NCBI GenBank assembly: GCA_002179805.1
Contig: NAVB01000875.1
Coordinates: 23,263-87,262 of the forward strand
Source: Acanthamoeba lenticulata
Taxonomy: Eukaryota; Discosea; Longamoebia; Acanthamoebidae
DNA length: 64,000 bases
Direction of reading: 5' to 3'
Made by a program: the position numbers and the translations under genes. Shown piece by piece: positions 11,521 through 23,186 of the stretch (its first letter is position 1; each line of letters starts with the position of its first letter). The notes under the pieces are model-generated. The model was not told the DNA's origin. It did no database searches and saw only the letters and a list, made by a program, of their open reading frames with translations.

Positions 11521-13574
11521 TCATTCAAACGAAGGGGTATGTGGATGAAACGACGTCAGGAAAGCGATTCGAACATGCACCATTCGCGATCCATTTGCAC
11601 GCACATGACCGAAGCCTTGGGAAGGTTCTGTTGCAAACCACTACCGTAAGCGAAGAGAAATACGTAGAGAGCAAAGGCGACGTGGTTCCAAGAAAGAAAA
11701 GAAGAAGCGTACCTGAGCCATGGTGTAGATCGAGTTGCGGGACATCTTCACACAACCAAATATCTTGATCTCCTCGATGAAGTAGCAACCCTTCCAAAGG
11801 TACTCTACGATGACAGTAGCGGTGTGAGCCAGAGTAGATGAAGAAGGGGGAGTGCTCCAGAAAGAAGTAGTACCTAGCGCGGTATCAGTAAGGTTGACAC
11901 ACCAGCTGAGATCAATCACGTTGAGGAGAGCGCAGTTGAGGGCGATAGTCTGAATGGCTGCGTCGGTGATAAGGGGACATCGACTCAAGTTGATATCATT
12001 CAACTGTTCGCAGCCGTCCGTGAGCCGCTCTGTGACATTGCACAACGTCAGTCTCCTGCGTGGGAGCTACGAGCAGGAGTGTGGTGGGTAATATTACCGA
12101 GACAACTATCATCCACCGTGGGGCAACTCCGGAGATCGAGAGTAGTGAGCATTGGGCAGCCCTTGCCCAGCTTTGCGAAGAGCTCCTCCTTGAGATTGGA
12201 GCAGCTGTTGAGATGGAGATTGCGAAGAGTCGGAGAGATGAGGCAAGAGGTGGAGATGCTGCTGCACGAGAGGTCCAGTGACTCCAAGTTGTGGAACGTT
12301 GTCGATATCCGGCCGACGGCTCTGTCTGTAGCCAAGGAGGGAGAAGCAGTTAATAAAGAGTAATTGGAACGACGAGAGTGCTGAACGGGTCAGGGCTCAC
12401 CAGTTAGCCGCTTGCAGCCGGACAGGTTGAGGGCGACAAGAGAAGGACAGTAAATGTGCATCAGAGATTCTTCCGAGAGCCGCTCACATCGTGCAAAGTT
12501 GAGAACTCGAAGGCTCATAGACACTGAAGTACACAGCACGCGCCGAAAGCCCGGTTAGACACAATGGAGGGAACCAGAGCGAGCAGTGAAGGAGAGAAGG
12601 GGTATGCCAACCTATTTCACAATGCTCCAACTTCTGACATGTTCGGAAGGTCAGAGACTCCAGCTGTGTACAACTGGAGAAAAGAGAAGCCAGGTGAGCA
12701 GCGAGGTCAACGAGGCCAAGACACAGGACGTCAGAGCGCGCACTTGAGCGATAGCTCCTTGATGCCTTTGCCAGTAAGCAGGCGCAGATTGCTGCAGTTG
12801 AGATGCCGAAGCTTAGGACAATTCTTGGCGATCTGGAGTATGCTCCGGTCTGTGAGCTTGTCGCACCACGAGAGGTCGAGGTCCTCTAGCAGCGGGCAAG
12901 CCTAGAGTGGCAGACCCACAGCAACGGTCGCCCAACGAGAAGTTAGTGACTTCGTGTCTTCCTCCTCCATTACTCCATTACTACTCCGGTCCATGGCAAC
13001 TCCGAAGGATAAGTATTACCGGTGTGAAGGGGTGGAAGAGAAGGCTGAGGAGGGATGGGTGCGTGTGGGGATGAGCACCTGCGTAATGTTTTTTATGCCG
13101 AGGTCGGAGATCTTTTTGTTGAAGGAGAGGTTGAGGTGCTTGAGCATGGGGGAGGTGCGGGCCAGCTCGAGCACGCCCGTGTCGTTCACCACTAGGCAGC
13201 CCCGCAGCGAGAGTGTGGTCAAGTTGGGGCAGGACCTCGCAATCTTTCTCAGGTTTATGTACTGACACCCACTGCGTACGGCCACGGACATAAGTTCAAT
13301 TGGCAAAGACAAGACGAGAGTGGAAGGAAACAAATTGAGAATCGAACCTAAGGTTGAGATTGCGAAGGCTGGAATGGAGGAAGGGCAGTAGGGTTGTCTC
13401 ATTGAGGCGCTTGGCTTCAATAAGCATGCCCATGAGTCGAACAGTGAGTTCCTCGGGCAAGACAATCTTGCTGTAGCATTCGACATTATTGAGCACTGAC
13501 AAGGTGCATAGATCAATCAAAGCCTTGGGCATCCAACGCCCATTCGGAGCTGGGAGTTGGAGATTGCCTGTCAT
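11521..13574 (-). CDS. RNI-type leucine-rich repeat protein (FBXL/AMN1-like)
   Basis: The first exon begins MTGNLQLPAPNGRWMPKALI and contains LPEELTVRLMGMLIEAKRLN, which could be a divergent F-box-like helix pair. The rest is a run of cysteine-containing LRRs of the AMN1/FBXL class. Examples are CPNLTTLSLRGCLVVNDTG, SPMLKHLNLSFNKKISDLG, then NLESLDLSCSSISTSCL, CPMLTTLDLRSCPTVDD and LLNVIDLSWCVNLTDTAL, and finally CYFIEEIKIFGCVKMSRNS. These form a curved solenoid that usually binds a substrate or partner; in FBXL proteins it recruits ubiquitination targets. At least seven introns are present, most falling within repeats. The last exon (joined after MAQ) encodes a short non-repeat tail ending HPHTPSFE. 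The 3' boundary is less certain than the start at 13574. Confidence 0.75.
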
Positions 13575-14073
13575 CGTCGTTAACTTTTCTGTGCGCTTTG
13601 TTCCCAGTTGCGTGCGGTCCAACTCCCTGCGTCCGCCAGCAGGTTTCCACCACTACTTGCTGTTTTAACAGGGTGGGTCGTTCTTGCCGGGGAAAAAGAA
13701 CGTAGCAAACCAGGAGTTCAGTGAAGCAAGCACAGTTTAGAGCTCCCTCTAAAGTTTGGCCAAACAATGTGAAACGTTTCACTAGTCATTTCTCTCGATT
13801 TTTACTTTTTGGGCTACGCGCAACATCACCGGCCGTGAAAGGTACAACATCTTTTCTAAGCATTATAACCGTTGGAAGACGCTGCAAGGTGCCAATGTGC
13901 CCAAAATTCTTAATGCGAATCGCAAAATGGCTTCCCCAATTTGTTATGTGTTTACAAAAGAAAATCTTGGCCGATGCCGCTTGTTGTGCATGTGATCAAT
14001 GGGCAGTTCGTGTTCGTGCACACGTGCAATGCTGTTGCATCTAACATAACACTTCTCCAGGCAGCTCTAGCAA
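13575..14073. other. Divergent intergenic region
   Basis: About 500 bp separate the minus-strand LRR gene from the plus-strand PX protein. It is more AT-rich than the flanking genes and holds no supported ORF, RNA gene or repeat. It presumably contains both promoters. Confidence 0.5.
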
Positions 14074-14713
14074 ATGATCAGGAACGAGAGGGACGATGCT
14101 CCTCGTAAGAACCGCGTAGAAGGTGATTACCAGGAGCCTGAGTACATAACTATCACGGTTTCCGATCCTGTGCGTTCTTCCTTTTCCTCAATTGATGAAA
14201 GAGATTTGCCTTTGTTCACACTATTGCCACAGATCACTCACGAAGTGAACGGCAAGAAGTCACATACGACCTATCTCATCACCACCGACGTACCTTGCCC
14301 CCACCACCTTCGTCTCACGGTTTCCTATTGGGCAGGCCGAGCAGCGATCTCATAACTGGTGGTGGGCGGTCGTGTGCACATGCCAGACCTCGTTCCCCGA
14401 GTACAGCGGCACAAACTTGCAGGTCAGAAGGAGGTACAGCGACTTTGTATGGCTGAGGAATCACCTCAAGAAGAAGATGGAGGAGAGCCCCAAGAGCAGG
14501 AAGAAGGGCGGCACCATCCCCAATCTCCCGGGCGACAACTTTGGTTCGCTCTTTGGCGCGGGCCGCTTTGACGATGCCTTTGTCGAGGAGAGGCGGAAGG
14601 GCCTCGAACTCTTCCTCAACAGCGTCGCCAACCACGTCATCTGCAGGTTCGAGTCTGCTCTTCACTACTTCCTCCAGGACCCTTCGGAGGATCGGTTCAA
14701 GCAGTGCTCTTGA
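14074..14713 (+). CDS. PX-domain sorting nexin, SNX3/Grd19-like
   Basis: Short protein made almost entirely of a PX domain, about the size of SNX3/SNX12/Grd19. The domain starts ITVSDPITHEV after an intron and continues with TTYLITTDTSFPEYSG, then the phosphoinositide-binding signature VRRRYSDFVWLRNHL, a Pro-containing loop (GTIPNLPGDNFGSLF), FVEERRKGLELFLNSV and LHYFLQDPSEDRF. PX domains of this type bind PI3P on early endosomes, and SNX3 family members act with retromer in cargo recycling. Two introns are visible (after SDP and after LITTD). The Arg of RRYSDF contacts the 3-phosphate in the family and is present. It lies upstream of ELP4 on the same strand, separated by 263 bp. Confidence 0.88.
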
Positions 14714-14976
14714 ACAATCTCCTTTTCTCTCTCTTCTTTCTCTCTGCGCTAAAATAAAAAAAACCATCCACATAATCGCCGTCCTTGAGTACGAGAGTAC
14801 ATCCCGCCCACGCCGGTGAGCATGAGAGGAAGGAGACAGTCTTGGGAGAACACCTGACCATCAGCTTCACACCAGCAGATGACAGGATAAGGAGGAGAAC
14901 AAAAGAGAAAGTAGAAAAGAAAGCCAACGCAAAAAAACAAAAACCAAAACCAAAACAAAAACAAGAACGGGTAGAG

Positions 14977-17269
14977 ATGGAGTCAGCCGGGAGGGGAGGA
15001 CCTGCTGGCACACGAGGTGCCGCGACAAGCTTCACACGAATGACTCGCGGGGGTCGCGGCGGCGCAGCCGCCACCACGTCGGCAGGTGCGCCCCTGCTTC
15101 TCCCGCTACAGCTTAAGATCTTGCAGCACGCCAAACTGACGCGCCTCCTACCCTTTCACCCCGGCCCATCGCAGCCATGCCCAGCGTTCCTGGAACACGG
15201 CCATCTGTGCACAACGGACAGCTCCTCGCCTCCACTGGCCTGCACGACCTCGACGGTTTGCTCTTCTTTTTCTGTTTTCTTCGTCGCCTTTTTTATGGCC
15301 GCTCACACCAGCAAGCGCGCAGAGGTGCTGGGCGGTGGCGTGGGTGTGGGCACGCTTCTCTTGATCGAGGAGGACCTGCGCACGACGCATGCCCGCACCC
15401 TTCTCAAGTACTTTGCGGCCGAGGGACTTGCCTGTGCTCACCACGTACGTCTCCTTTAGCGACCCACATCCCCATCACCGCAGCCACTCGCACTAACAGC
15501 AATAGGGGATGCGCCGCGTCGCTCTTCTTCCCGCCACGATCTCCAAAGGTGTTCGTGGCGTCGGGCGACCCATCCGCTCAGGCGCTGGCCGAGAGCCTGC
15601 CGTCGCGCGTGGACGCTCTGCCCGTCGAAGACGACGCCGAGAAGCAGCACGAAGAGGACCTGAAGATCGCTTGGCAGTACCAGAAGTACCTCAAGGAGGG
15701 CGACGCCGGCGTTCCCCAGCCACGCGCTGCCAAGCCTCCCTCTGTACTGCCCCACCTTGGTGTTCATGATCTTGAGCGGCAGCCACATGACTGACGATCG
15801 TCGTTGGTGTTGTCGCCATTCGTTGATGCGGGCCCGTCTTCTTCCCGCCAGGCCACGCTCACGCGCACGTCATGTACGTCGCCGCTCTTGCCCGCATGCG
15901 CCCTCTATCTTGGCCTCACCCGCGACGTCTCTCCGTTCTCCTCTGTGTTGCCACCACAGCACGCAAACTGAGGCCTTTTTGCCACACGTTCGACCTCTCG
16001 CGTCCGATGCAGCCCGAAGCGGTCGACGAACTCCTCACTAAGGCATGCGCTCGTCTCATGGGCCCGACTTGTGCCTCTCGCGAGAGCGACTCGGATGCTG
16101 ACGCGGATCATCCTCCTTCTCCTGCAGGAGAAGCTCGAGGTCTGCGACGTCACCCAGCTGCGTCCGTCAGAGGGCTTCGTGCCGGGCGCCAAGTACCGCC
16201 ACTTCTTCCACACACTCCGTCAGTCGCTGGTCAAGAGGCATGGCGCTCCCTCCTTCTCATTCCCTGCTCCTTGTCCACCTCCATCTGACACACGAGCACG
16301 TCACCGACGACAGTGGTGGCCTCTCGGGAGGCGAGAAGAAGAAGGAGCTCAACGTGACACGCGTGGCGATTCACTCGCTGGGCTCGCCCTCATGGGTCTC
16401 GAGCGACCAGCCCGATGATGTACGGCCGGCGCCCATCTCGTCCGTGTCGAGCTTTTGCCTCAACGTTGTGGGTCGCCTAACGGCCGCTTTTCCAGGAGGC
16501 GCGCCACTTGGTACAGTTCCTCCACGCGCTGAAAGGTCTGCTCCGCTCTTCCCTCGCCGTGTGCGCCGTCACCGTACCGACAGCCCCTCCCGTTCTCGAG
16601 AGACAGTGAACGGCAAACGAGCTTATCAGCTAATGCCGTTTACGCGCAGGTCCCACCGCACCTCCTCAGCCCCTCGCTCATGGCGAAACTGCGCCACTTG
16701 GCCGACACCGTCGTGGCGCTACACTCGTTCAAAGGCACACGCCCTCACGCTCGTGCTACGCACGCGAGAGAGAGCACAAGCCCACTCACCTCTCGCGTTT
16801 GTCGGGCCCTCAGGCAGTGGCGATGTGGCGGGTGAGGCGTTCAAGGACTACAGTGGCCTGTTCTACCTGCGCAAGCTGCCTCGGCTAAACTCGCTCGTCT
16901 GGGGCCATGTGCCCGACGCGTTGACCTATCTCTTCCAGATGCGGTGCGTGCCCTCTCGACGCAGAAGGAGCCATGGTGAGGCTCACTCGCTTGAGTGGGT
17001 CGCGCTGCTGTGCTCCACGCAGGAGGCGCACATTCAGGATCGAGGAGATCCATCTACCGCCCGAGACGGACCGGTCAGGCGCCACGGGCGACGCCAAGCC
17101 CGCAGGCAAGCCCAAGCGTACGTCTCTCTTCCCGCATGCGAGAGAGGAAGCCCTCAATTTAGGGCTTACACGTTCGCGCGTGTTTGCGCCCAACAACGGA
17201 CCAGCTTCTGTGCAGAGCGCAGGCCTTCTGTGCGCACCAGGCAAACAGGCCAGCCCGCTAGACTTCTGA
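14977..17269 (+). CDS. ELP4: Elongator complex subunit 4
   Basis: PAXNEB/ELP4 family: a RecA-like subunit of the Elp4-5-6 hexamer of Elongator, needed for tRNA wobble uridine modification. The N terminus is Gly/Arg-rich. The core reads VPGTRPSVHNGQLLASTG, LGGGVGVGTLLLIEEDLRTT, LLKYFAAEGLACAHH, EDLKIAWQYQKYL, CHTFDLSRPMQ, VTRVAIHSLGSPSW, LVQFLHALKGLLRSSLAVC, LADTVVALHSF, KDYSGLFYLRKLPRLNSL and FRIEEIHLPPE. The extreme C terminus is recovered through a last intron with acceptor GAGCGCAG and reads RLLCAPGKQASPLDF, matching the family's 'LDF' ending. About ten introns are present. The ATG at 14977 follows an AC-rich leader. Confidence 0.93.
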
Positions 17270-17559
17270 TGGTGGAAGGAAGCTTCCCAGACCATGGCAT
17301 CAAACGCAAAAACAAGAGAAACGGTTCGGGTTGGTCGGTGCTTGTTGTTCCAATGTGGTGTGCGGCGTGGTATGTACATCCTGCCACGCGCGAGACTGCG
17401 GGGCAGAAGGAGGGTGGGCGGGAGGCAAACGGCCAACGTGTGGGGTAGAGAGAGAGAGAGAGAGGCCTGGACGAAAAAGATGAAGAACCAAGGGGCGGGC
17501 GTGAGTGTGAAACTTGATTTGTTGGCCTGCTCGGTCGGGCCTTCAGGCGGATTGAGCTC
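17270..17559. other. Convergent intergenic region with GA repeat
   Basis: Shared 3' region of ELP4 (plus) and Rab5 (minus). It contains a GA dinucleotide run at about 17446-17462. No gene is supported. Confidence 0.5.
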
Positions 17560-18568
17560 TTAAGAGCAGCAGCCGCCCTTCTTGACGGGCTTAGGGTCAT
17601 CCTTCACCACGAATCCGTTGTCCTGCGTACAAGGTTAACACAAAAACATGAGCACAGCAAACAGAGCGGACGCGCGTCTTTGGCAAGAGCGCAAACGTAC
17701 AGGACGAGACGGTTCCTTGGCTGGCTTCTTGGGCAGCGTGTTGGCTGTCGAGGGAGCGGAGAGAGAGGTGAGCAAAAGACACCCAAAGAAACAATGGTGG
17801 ACGGGAACAAAGGCTCAGAGCCGCGACGCTATCAGCATACCAATGGCCTCAAAGATCTCGCTCACGTTCTGGGCAGTCTTGGCCGAGGTCTCCATGAAAA
17901 GCACGCCGTTCTCCTCAGCGTAGGTCCGGGCCTCCTCGGTCCTGATCCGCCTGCCGTCCTCGAGATCGTTCTTGTTGCCCACAAGGGCGATGATCATCTT
18001 GGCGGCGCCCTGCGTCTGGAGCTCCTTGACCCAGGCCTTGGCCCGCGCGAATGAGCTCTGAAGCGAGTGCAATTGAGTGAACTCTGTGAGTAACGACAGA
18101 TGGGGCGGCAGCAAAGGAGGTCTCAACATACGTCGTTGGTGATATCGTAGACGACGAGGGCTGCCTGGGCGCCACGGTAGTACATGGGCGCCAACGAGTT
18201 GAACCTCTCCTGGCCAGCTGCAGGATTGATTGTGGAAATGAGCGATGCTTTTCTGCAGGCAAATGACGAAAGGGGGGAGGGGGAAGCGATTGTCGGTACC
18301 AGTATCCCAAATCTCAAACTTGACCATGGTGCCATCACTCAAGGCCACCGTCTGCGTCAAAAATGCGGCTGCATTGATAGAGGCAGGAGAAGTGAGTGGG
18401 CGCTGCCCAAAATGCAGTACTTTAAAGGTACGCCCACGTCGTACCACCGATGGTGCTTTCGTTGTTTTCATGGAACTCGCCCTTGACGAATCGCAGCACA
18501 AGGTTGGATTTGCCCACGCCAGCCTGGCCAAGCAGAACCAACTTGAACTGGAAGATCTTGTTGTTCAT
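17560..18568 (-). CDS. RAB5: Rab5-family small GTPase
   Basis: Ras-superfamily GTPase controlling early endosome fusion. G1 is [10 protein letters not shown]. The switch I/effector segment [12 protein letters not shown] is characteristic of Rab5. G3 is [20 protein letters not shown]4 is GNKNDL and G5 is [15 protein letters not shown]. The hypervariable tail is short and ends KKGGCCS, a double-cysteine prenylation site followed by Ser as in Rab5 proteins. [14 protein letters not shown] between G3 and G4 is also Rab5-like. Introns interrupt codons for Gly in TIGAA and Ala in DTAGQ; joining them restores the motifs. The start at 18568 gives [18 protein letters not shown]9-domain exchange factor, the class that activates Rab5, lies at 57458-62488. 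Confidence 0.93.
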
Positions 18569-19029
18569 TTCTCTATCGTTATCTGTCGTTTAAAAGGGGG
18601 GAGGATGGAATCAAACGATAGTCTCCTTTGGGTGTTCGATTGCGCTGTCTCTGTCTGCACTGTATCCAAAAGCGTACCCTGGTTGAGTTGTCAAAGGCTG
18701 CAGCAACCGCGCTATTTCGATTGCGTTTCGTTGTGTCTGGCCCGTTTGGCGTGGCGTGCCCTTCGGTTTTGCCGATACTCCGTGGAGCGAAGCTTCAGAG
18801 AAAATGGCCGCACGCACCCTTTTCTTTTAAAGCCAAAAAGAAATACGGAAATGAAATCGATACCTAAAAGAAAAGGAAGCAAAAATCAATTGTTTATTAA
18901 TAATCGCCTCCTCATCTCTACGTTCTAAGAAAAGACGTGCTTTTGTGCAATCACAAGTACACACGGCACTACTGCCCAGTACAACCGGCACGCAGGAGTT
19001 GCCGGATCGCTCGGTGAATTAAATCTACA
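18569..19029. other. Divergent intergenic region
   Basis: Contains the promoters of Rab5 (minus) and COQ7 (plus). It is AT-rich near 18830-18950. No supported ORF, RNA gene or repeat was seen. Confidence 0.5.
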
Positions 19030-20003
19030 ATGCTGTCCCGTGCACCTTTGCTCCGGGCCTCTGCTATTGCTGGGCGGGGTTCCCCCTTTGTTGTGAGCCA
19101 CTTGACCTCGTCTCGTGGGCCGGTGCGTATGCTGAGCACCACCCGGGCGGATGACACCGGTGTCAACGGAGCAGACACCTCTGCTCCCACTTCCGATGAG
19201 GTCTCCACCACATCCCCAGAGCAGGAGCGGCTACGGCATAGCCTCTATGACCAGATTATACGAGTCAATCAAGCTGGAGAGCTGGGTGCGCAGCAGATCT
19301 ACGCTGGCCAGCTCTTCGTCTTGCGTGGCACCGCCGACGAGCCCGTCCTGCGGGTACGTTCCCAGTGCTCGTGCTGTTTTGGTTCCTCTTGTTGTGACGC
19401 GTGCCAACCGGCATCGGCGGGAGCAGCACATGGCCGAACAGGAGAAGGAGCACTTGAAGAAGTTCGACGAGTTGATGGAGCGCCATCGGGTGCGGCCAAC
19501 GGTGCTGACGCCGCTCTGGCGCGTCGCCGGTTTCGCGCTCGGGGCCAGCACGGCGCTCCTGGGCCGCGAGGCCGCCATGGCCTGCACCGTGGCCGTCGAG
19601 ACCACCGTCGGCGAGCACTACAACGACCAGCTCCGCGCCCTCCACGAGCACAATCTCAACTCGCCCTCCGACCAGGAGCTGCGCCAGGTAAACAACGCTC
19701 CTCCGCCCTTCTACGTCCTGTTTTGGCTTCCGGTTCGTTTATTGCTGACTCCCCGCTCCTCGGTCTTTACACGACGACAAGACGATACGCAAGTTCCGCG
19801 ATGACGAGCTGGACCACCTGGACATCGGCCTCAAGAACGACGCCGAGAAGGTACAGGAGAATGAAGAGCGCTTTCCTTTCCTTGTTCTTATCAATCTTAC
19901 GTCGCTACACTCGTGACGAGCGCAGGCGCCACTGTACAGAGTGCTTTGCAAGACCATCGAGCTCGGCTCCAAGGCCGCGATCTGGCTCTCCACACGCATC
20001 TAA
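19030..20003 (+). CDS. COQ7: COQ7, 5-demethoxyubiquinone hydroxylase (mitochondrial)
   Basis: Di-iron monooxygenase of ubiquinone biosynthesis. The N terminus (MLSRAPLLRASAIAGRGSP and on to MLSTTRADD) is a mitochondrial presequence rich in Arg and Ser. The first half of the ferritin-like bundle reads IIRVNQAGELGAQQIYAGQL; the Glu in AGELGA is an iron ligand. After an intron comes MAEQEKEHLKKFDELM, containing the ExxH pair, followed by ACTVAVETTVGEHYNDQL (third Glu plus ExxH) and the final FRDDELDHLDIGLKN (ExxH). All six family ligands can therefore be placed. The protein ends AAIWLSTRI. Three introns with GTACGT- or GTAAAC-like donors are present. Confidence 0.95.
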
Positions 20004-20288
20004 CGCTGCTTTTCAGAATGTTGCTCTTCCCTCCACAAACATCTTGTGTCGCGAACGGTCGAGATTGGCAAAAAGGAACGGCTTTTCTTCTTGTACATAA
20101 CAACAAACACCAAAAACACGAGCCTGCTTCGATGTCACATGTGGGCTACACAGCCACGCAGCGATAGGGCGGGTGAGCTCGCTGGCGGGCGCTGCGCCAT
20201 CGACCAAGACAGCCGAAAAACATAAAAAAACGTAAAATCACATCACCTCCTCACGCGCGGAGTCGCGCCACCGCCGCGGAAGGAAGTC
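20004..20288. other. Convergent intergenic region
   Basis: 3' regions of COQ7 and the M28 peptidase. Nothing else was recognised. Confidence 0.5.
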
Positions 20289-22447
20289 TCACAGGGGCTG
20301 GGCAAAGGTGGCCAGCGCTGCCGCAGCGGCCTTGGTGATGAGGCCCATCTGCTCAAAGTCCAGGTACTCGGGCAGGTCCGTCGACTTGTGGTAGTGCGGG
20401 TACACCACCGCCGAGCCCGACGTCTCAAAGTAGCTGCGTGTCCCAGGGACGTGTCCTTTCGTCAGGCGCGGCCTCACGCCGAGATTGGCGGGGGAGAGAG
20501 GAATGAAGGGCGGAAGGGGGCAGCGTACCTCATGGCCGGGAAGCCGTTCTCCACGAAGCTCTGCTGGTCGGAGCAGCAGCCGCTCGTGTAGGCGATGGCG
20601 AGCTCGGGCACGTAGGCGCGCGCCAGCTTCTCGGTGGCCTCAGTGAGCCACACCGTCGTGTAGCGGTTCACCAACGCCAGCGTCACTCCCGTGGTGGGGC
20701 GCTTGTAGCCTTGGGGCCAGACGGAGGAGTGAGCGCAGCCAGCAAGAGAGGCCACAACACACACACACACACATCAACACATAAACACACACGTACCGAT
20801 CATGTCGGCGTTGAGCGCGGCGACGATGTTCTGGCCGGTGGCCTTCATCTGGTCAGCGTAGTAGCGCGAGCCGTAGAGGCCCATCTCCTCGCCCGACCAC
20901 GACGCGAAGCGGAGGGTGTAGTTAAACCTGTCGTCGCCGTGTTTGGAAATGTTCATGTTGCTGTTCATGTTGTCGGCCAAGAAGAGAAGAGAAGCGCAAG
21001 GCGACGGTACTTGGCGCCGCTTTGGGCAAAGGCACGGGCCAGCTCGAGCACGGCCGCCGACCCGGAGCCGTTGTCGTCCGCGCCGGGTGCGCGCTGGCTC
21101 GGGTTCTGCCGGGCACGCCCCACCCCACAAGACGCCGTTGGTTCGCGGCCTGTGGCTCACAATCCACAGCTGCTCCGTACAGAGAGGGACGTGGCGCGAG
21201 AGTCGTAGTGGGCGCCGATGATGACGATCTTGGTGGGGTCGCCCGCGCCCGGCAGCTCGGCGATCACGTTCTTCGAATACCCATCCCTGAAGCTCTGGGT
21301 CGTAACGGCCAGACCTGCGCGAGTTCATTGGGTTGGTGGGCGCTCGTTGTTGCCCAGCGGTGTGTGGGACGTACCGAGCGAGGCATAGTACTGGGCGATC
21401 CACTCCTGGGCCTCAACGGCTGCAAATAAATAAATGAATAAATATTCATAAATAAATAAATAAAACAATAAAGCCGCTTCACTTTCAGGCGGATGAACCT
21501 CCGGAAGACGTGGCGAGGCGGGTGAAGTAGTTGCTCAGGTGGTAGTCGTGCTTCTTGACCAGCTCCGGCTCGACTGACTCCACGAGCCGGGCGATGATCG
21601 GCTCGGCCTGGACGGCGTTCATGGCCGCCAGGCGGGCGCGCAGCGGGTTGTTTGCAAAGTCGGGCAGGGCCTGCCGCCGCGGCTCAGTGAGCGGGACAAG
21701 AGTAAAAGAGAGATATTAGAGGATGAAGTGGCGGTGCGGGAGTACCACGGCCTTGGGGGGCACGGGGACGAAGGTGGCCACGTTGCGGAACGGCTCGAGG
21801 GCATCGAGGTCGGACTTCTGGACCACGAAGCTGGCGCTGCCGTCAGGCGCGAGGAAGGACATGACCCGCGACGAGAGCGCGTCGGCGATGTCCTGCACCG
21901 CCAGCTGGTTGGAGCACTCCACCACCCTGGCGTGGTCCACGAGAGATGGCCGTGAAGTGAGCGCTTGGCAAGGGAGCGCGCGAATGAAGGGGAAGAGAGA
22001 AAGGCCACCAGAGCTCGTCGCTGGGCTTGTAGGGCGCGAAGGGCAACACACGGCAAGTGGGGCAGCACTTGTCCATCAGTTCGTCTTCAGCGGAGGCGTC
22101 GGCCACCACGAGCCCGAAGAAGCCAAACCTGTCGACGAAGAGAGCGGGTCCCGATACGCAACGATTGAGGGACCGAGAACGAGACATTCAAGTGAGAGAC
22201 AGTGTACCTGCCACGATAGTCATAGCCGAGTTCGAGAAGACGCTGTTCGTTGAGGGCCTCGATCACATCAGGCTGCAGGAAAATCCACGAAGGACCATCC
22301 TCCTGAGCTGCTCGATTCGAAAAATGGGACGGATTAGAAGTGTGCGCAACGCATCCAAGGGAGGAGTGAAAAAAGCGAACCAGCAACCACAGCAACAGCA
22401 GCAAGGATTAGTGCCAAGCCAAGGGCCCACCTCTTCATCACCATCAT
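20289..22447 (-). CDS. M28-family zinc aminopeptidase, secreted or membrane-anchored
   Basis: The N-terminal hydrophobic segment MKRWALGLALILAAVAVVAG is a signal peptide or anchor; the first ATG is at 22447 and another in frame is at 22438. A long N-terminal region (VIEALNEQRLLELGYDYRGRY, CCPTCRVLPFAPYKP) precedes the peptidase. The catalytic domain carries the M28 motifs: VIIGAHYDSR (first Zn ligand His and neighbouring Asp), GADDNGSGSAAVLELAR (bridging Asp), RFASWSGEEMGLYGSRYYA (catalytic Glu plus ligand Glu), ALNADMIG (Asp ligand), and a late His in VYPHYHKSTD. This domain layout matches secreted leucine aminopeptidases. About nine introns are present; one holds a CA repeat and another an AATA-type repeat. 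It probably works in the endolysosome or extracellularly. Confidence 0.9.
20755..20773. repeat. CA microsatellite in intron
   Basis: Short (CA)n tract inside an intron of the M28 peptidase gene, followed by related CA-rich sequence up to the splice donor near 20793. Confidence 0.7.
21424..21473. repeat. AATA-type low-complexity repeat in intron
   Basis: An imperfect run of AAATA/AATA units forms most of one intron of the M28 peptidase gene. It contrasts sharply with the GC-rich flanking exons. Confidence 0.7.
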
Positions 22448-23186
22448 GTATGCACAGAGCAAGAAGTGCGAGTTTGTTGCTGTGCTGCCAACGCGCCCGA
22501 AATTTGGGATATCGGCGTGCGCGGCAAAGAAAAAGAAAACGCCTTTCGAGAGAAGGCCTCTTGTGTTGGGTTGGGTGGTTTTTGTCGTGTTGGGTGGTTG
22601 GTTGAGCACGTACGTCACGCCTCGCTCCTGGTGGTGGGCCTCACCAGTGCTGACCTCTTTGCGCGTGGGCTGCAGCAAAACCTGCGTGATGCGCGTGGAA
22701 TGCTTCGTCGCTTCGCGCGTGTGGCCGGCGCCAACGTCTACGGTTACAAGGCCCGCGCCATCACGCCCGGTTCACCGTACCGCCCGCCAAGATGGAGGAG
22801 AGGACATACACGATCCGGACGTCTACGGAGTAGACCTCTTCCGACGTCATGCTGGTCGCGATGGCCCTAACGCAATGAAGCGGTTTCTTTTGAAACAAAA
22901 ACACAAGAGCAGGATGATCTTTTTGGGTAAACCTAAACACAACGCCAGGCTGGCGAGGTCGTGCGGTCACAGCAAAGGACAGCACGCCTTGCGCCGTCCA
23001 CCCTTTTCTTCTGTTTTTGCTGTTTTCTTCTGAGGCGCGAGTTCCTCTCCTCACCTTCATGGTCTCCTCCTCCTCCTCTTCCAACTCTACACCGTTCGTA
23101 CGCCTCACGTCCTCGGTGCGCGGAGTCTCTCTTCTTTCAGCCTCCACCGTTTGCCCTCCTGGGTTTCATCAGCCGTGGTCGCGCGC
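22448..23186. other. Intergenic region containing repeat copy 1
   Basis: Lies upstream of the M28 peptidase and downstream of the TFIIA gene. The only structured element is the 61-bp sequence at 22532-22592, which recurs at 24581-24640. Open frames across it on both strands lack recognisable domains. Confidence 0.5.
22532..22592 (-). repeat. Dispersed 61-bp near-identical repeat, copy 1
   Basis: This 61-bp block matches 24581-24640 with a single one-base difference (an extra G here in a GTTGGGTGG stretch). It lies 85 bp upstream of the M28 peptidase start codon. It includes an imperfect hairpin, GCCTT and AAGGC arms around a TCGAGAG loop, and a purine/pyrimidine-skewed flank. The strand is given as minus because both copies have the same orientation relative to the minus-strand gene each precedes. 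Confidence 0.85.

Noticed and set aside
14697..15134. Phe/Leu-rich minus-strand ORF with hydrophobic segments
   Set aside because: Arises from AC-rich and AG-rich leader sequence of ELP4 read in reverse. It has no domain and no splice support.
16240..17448. 402-codon plus-strand ORF
   Set aside because: It crosses ELP4 introns in the wrong frame; the conserved ELP4 exons lie in other frames of the same span.
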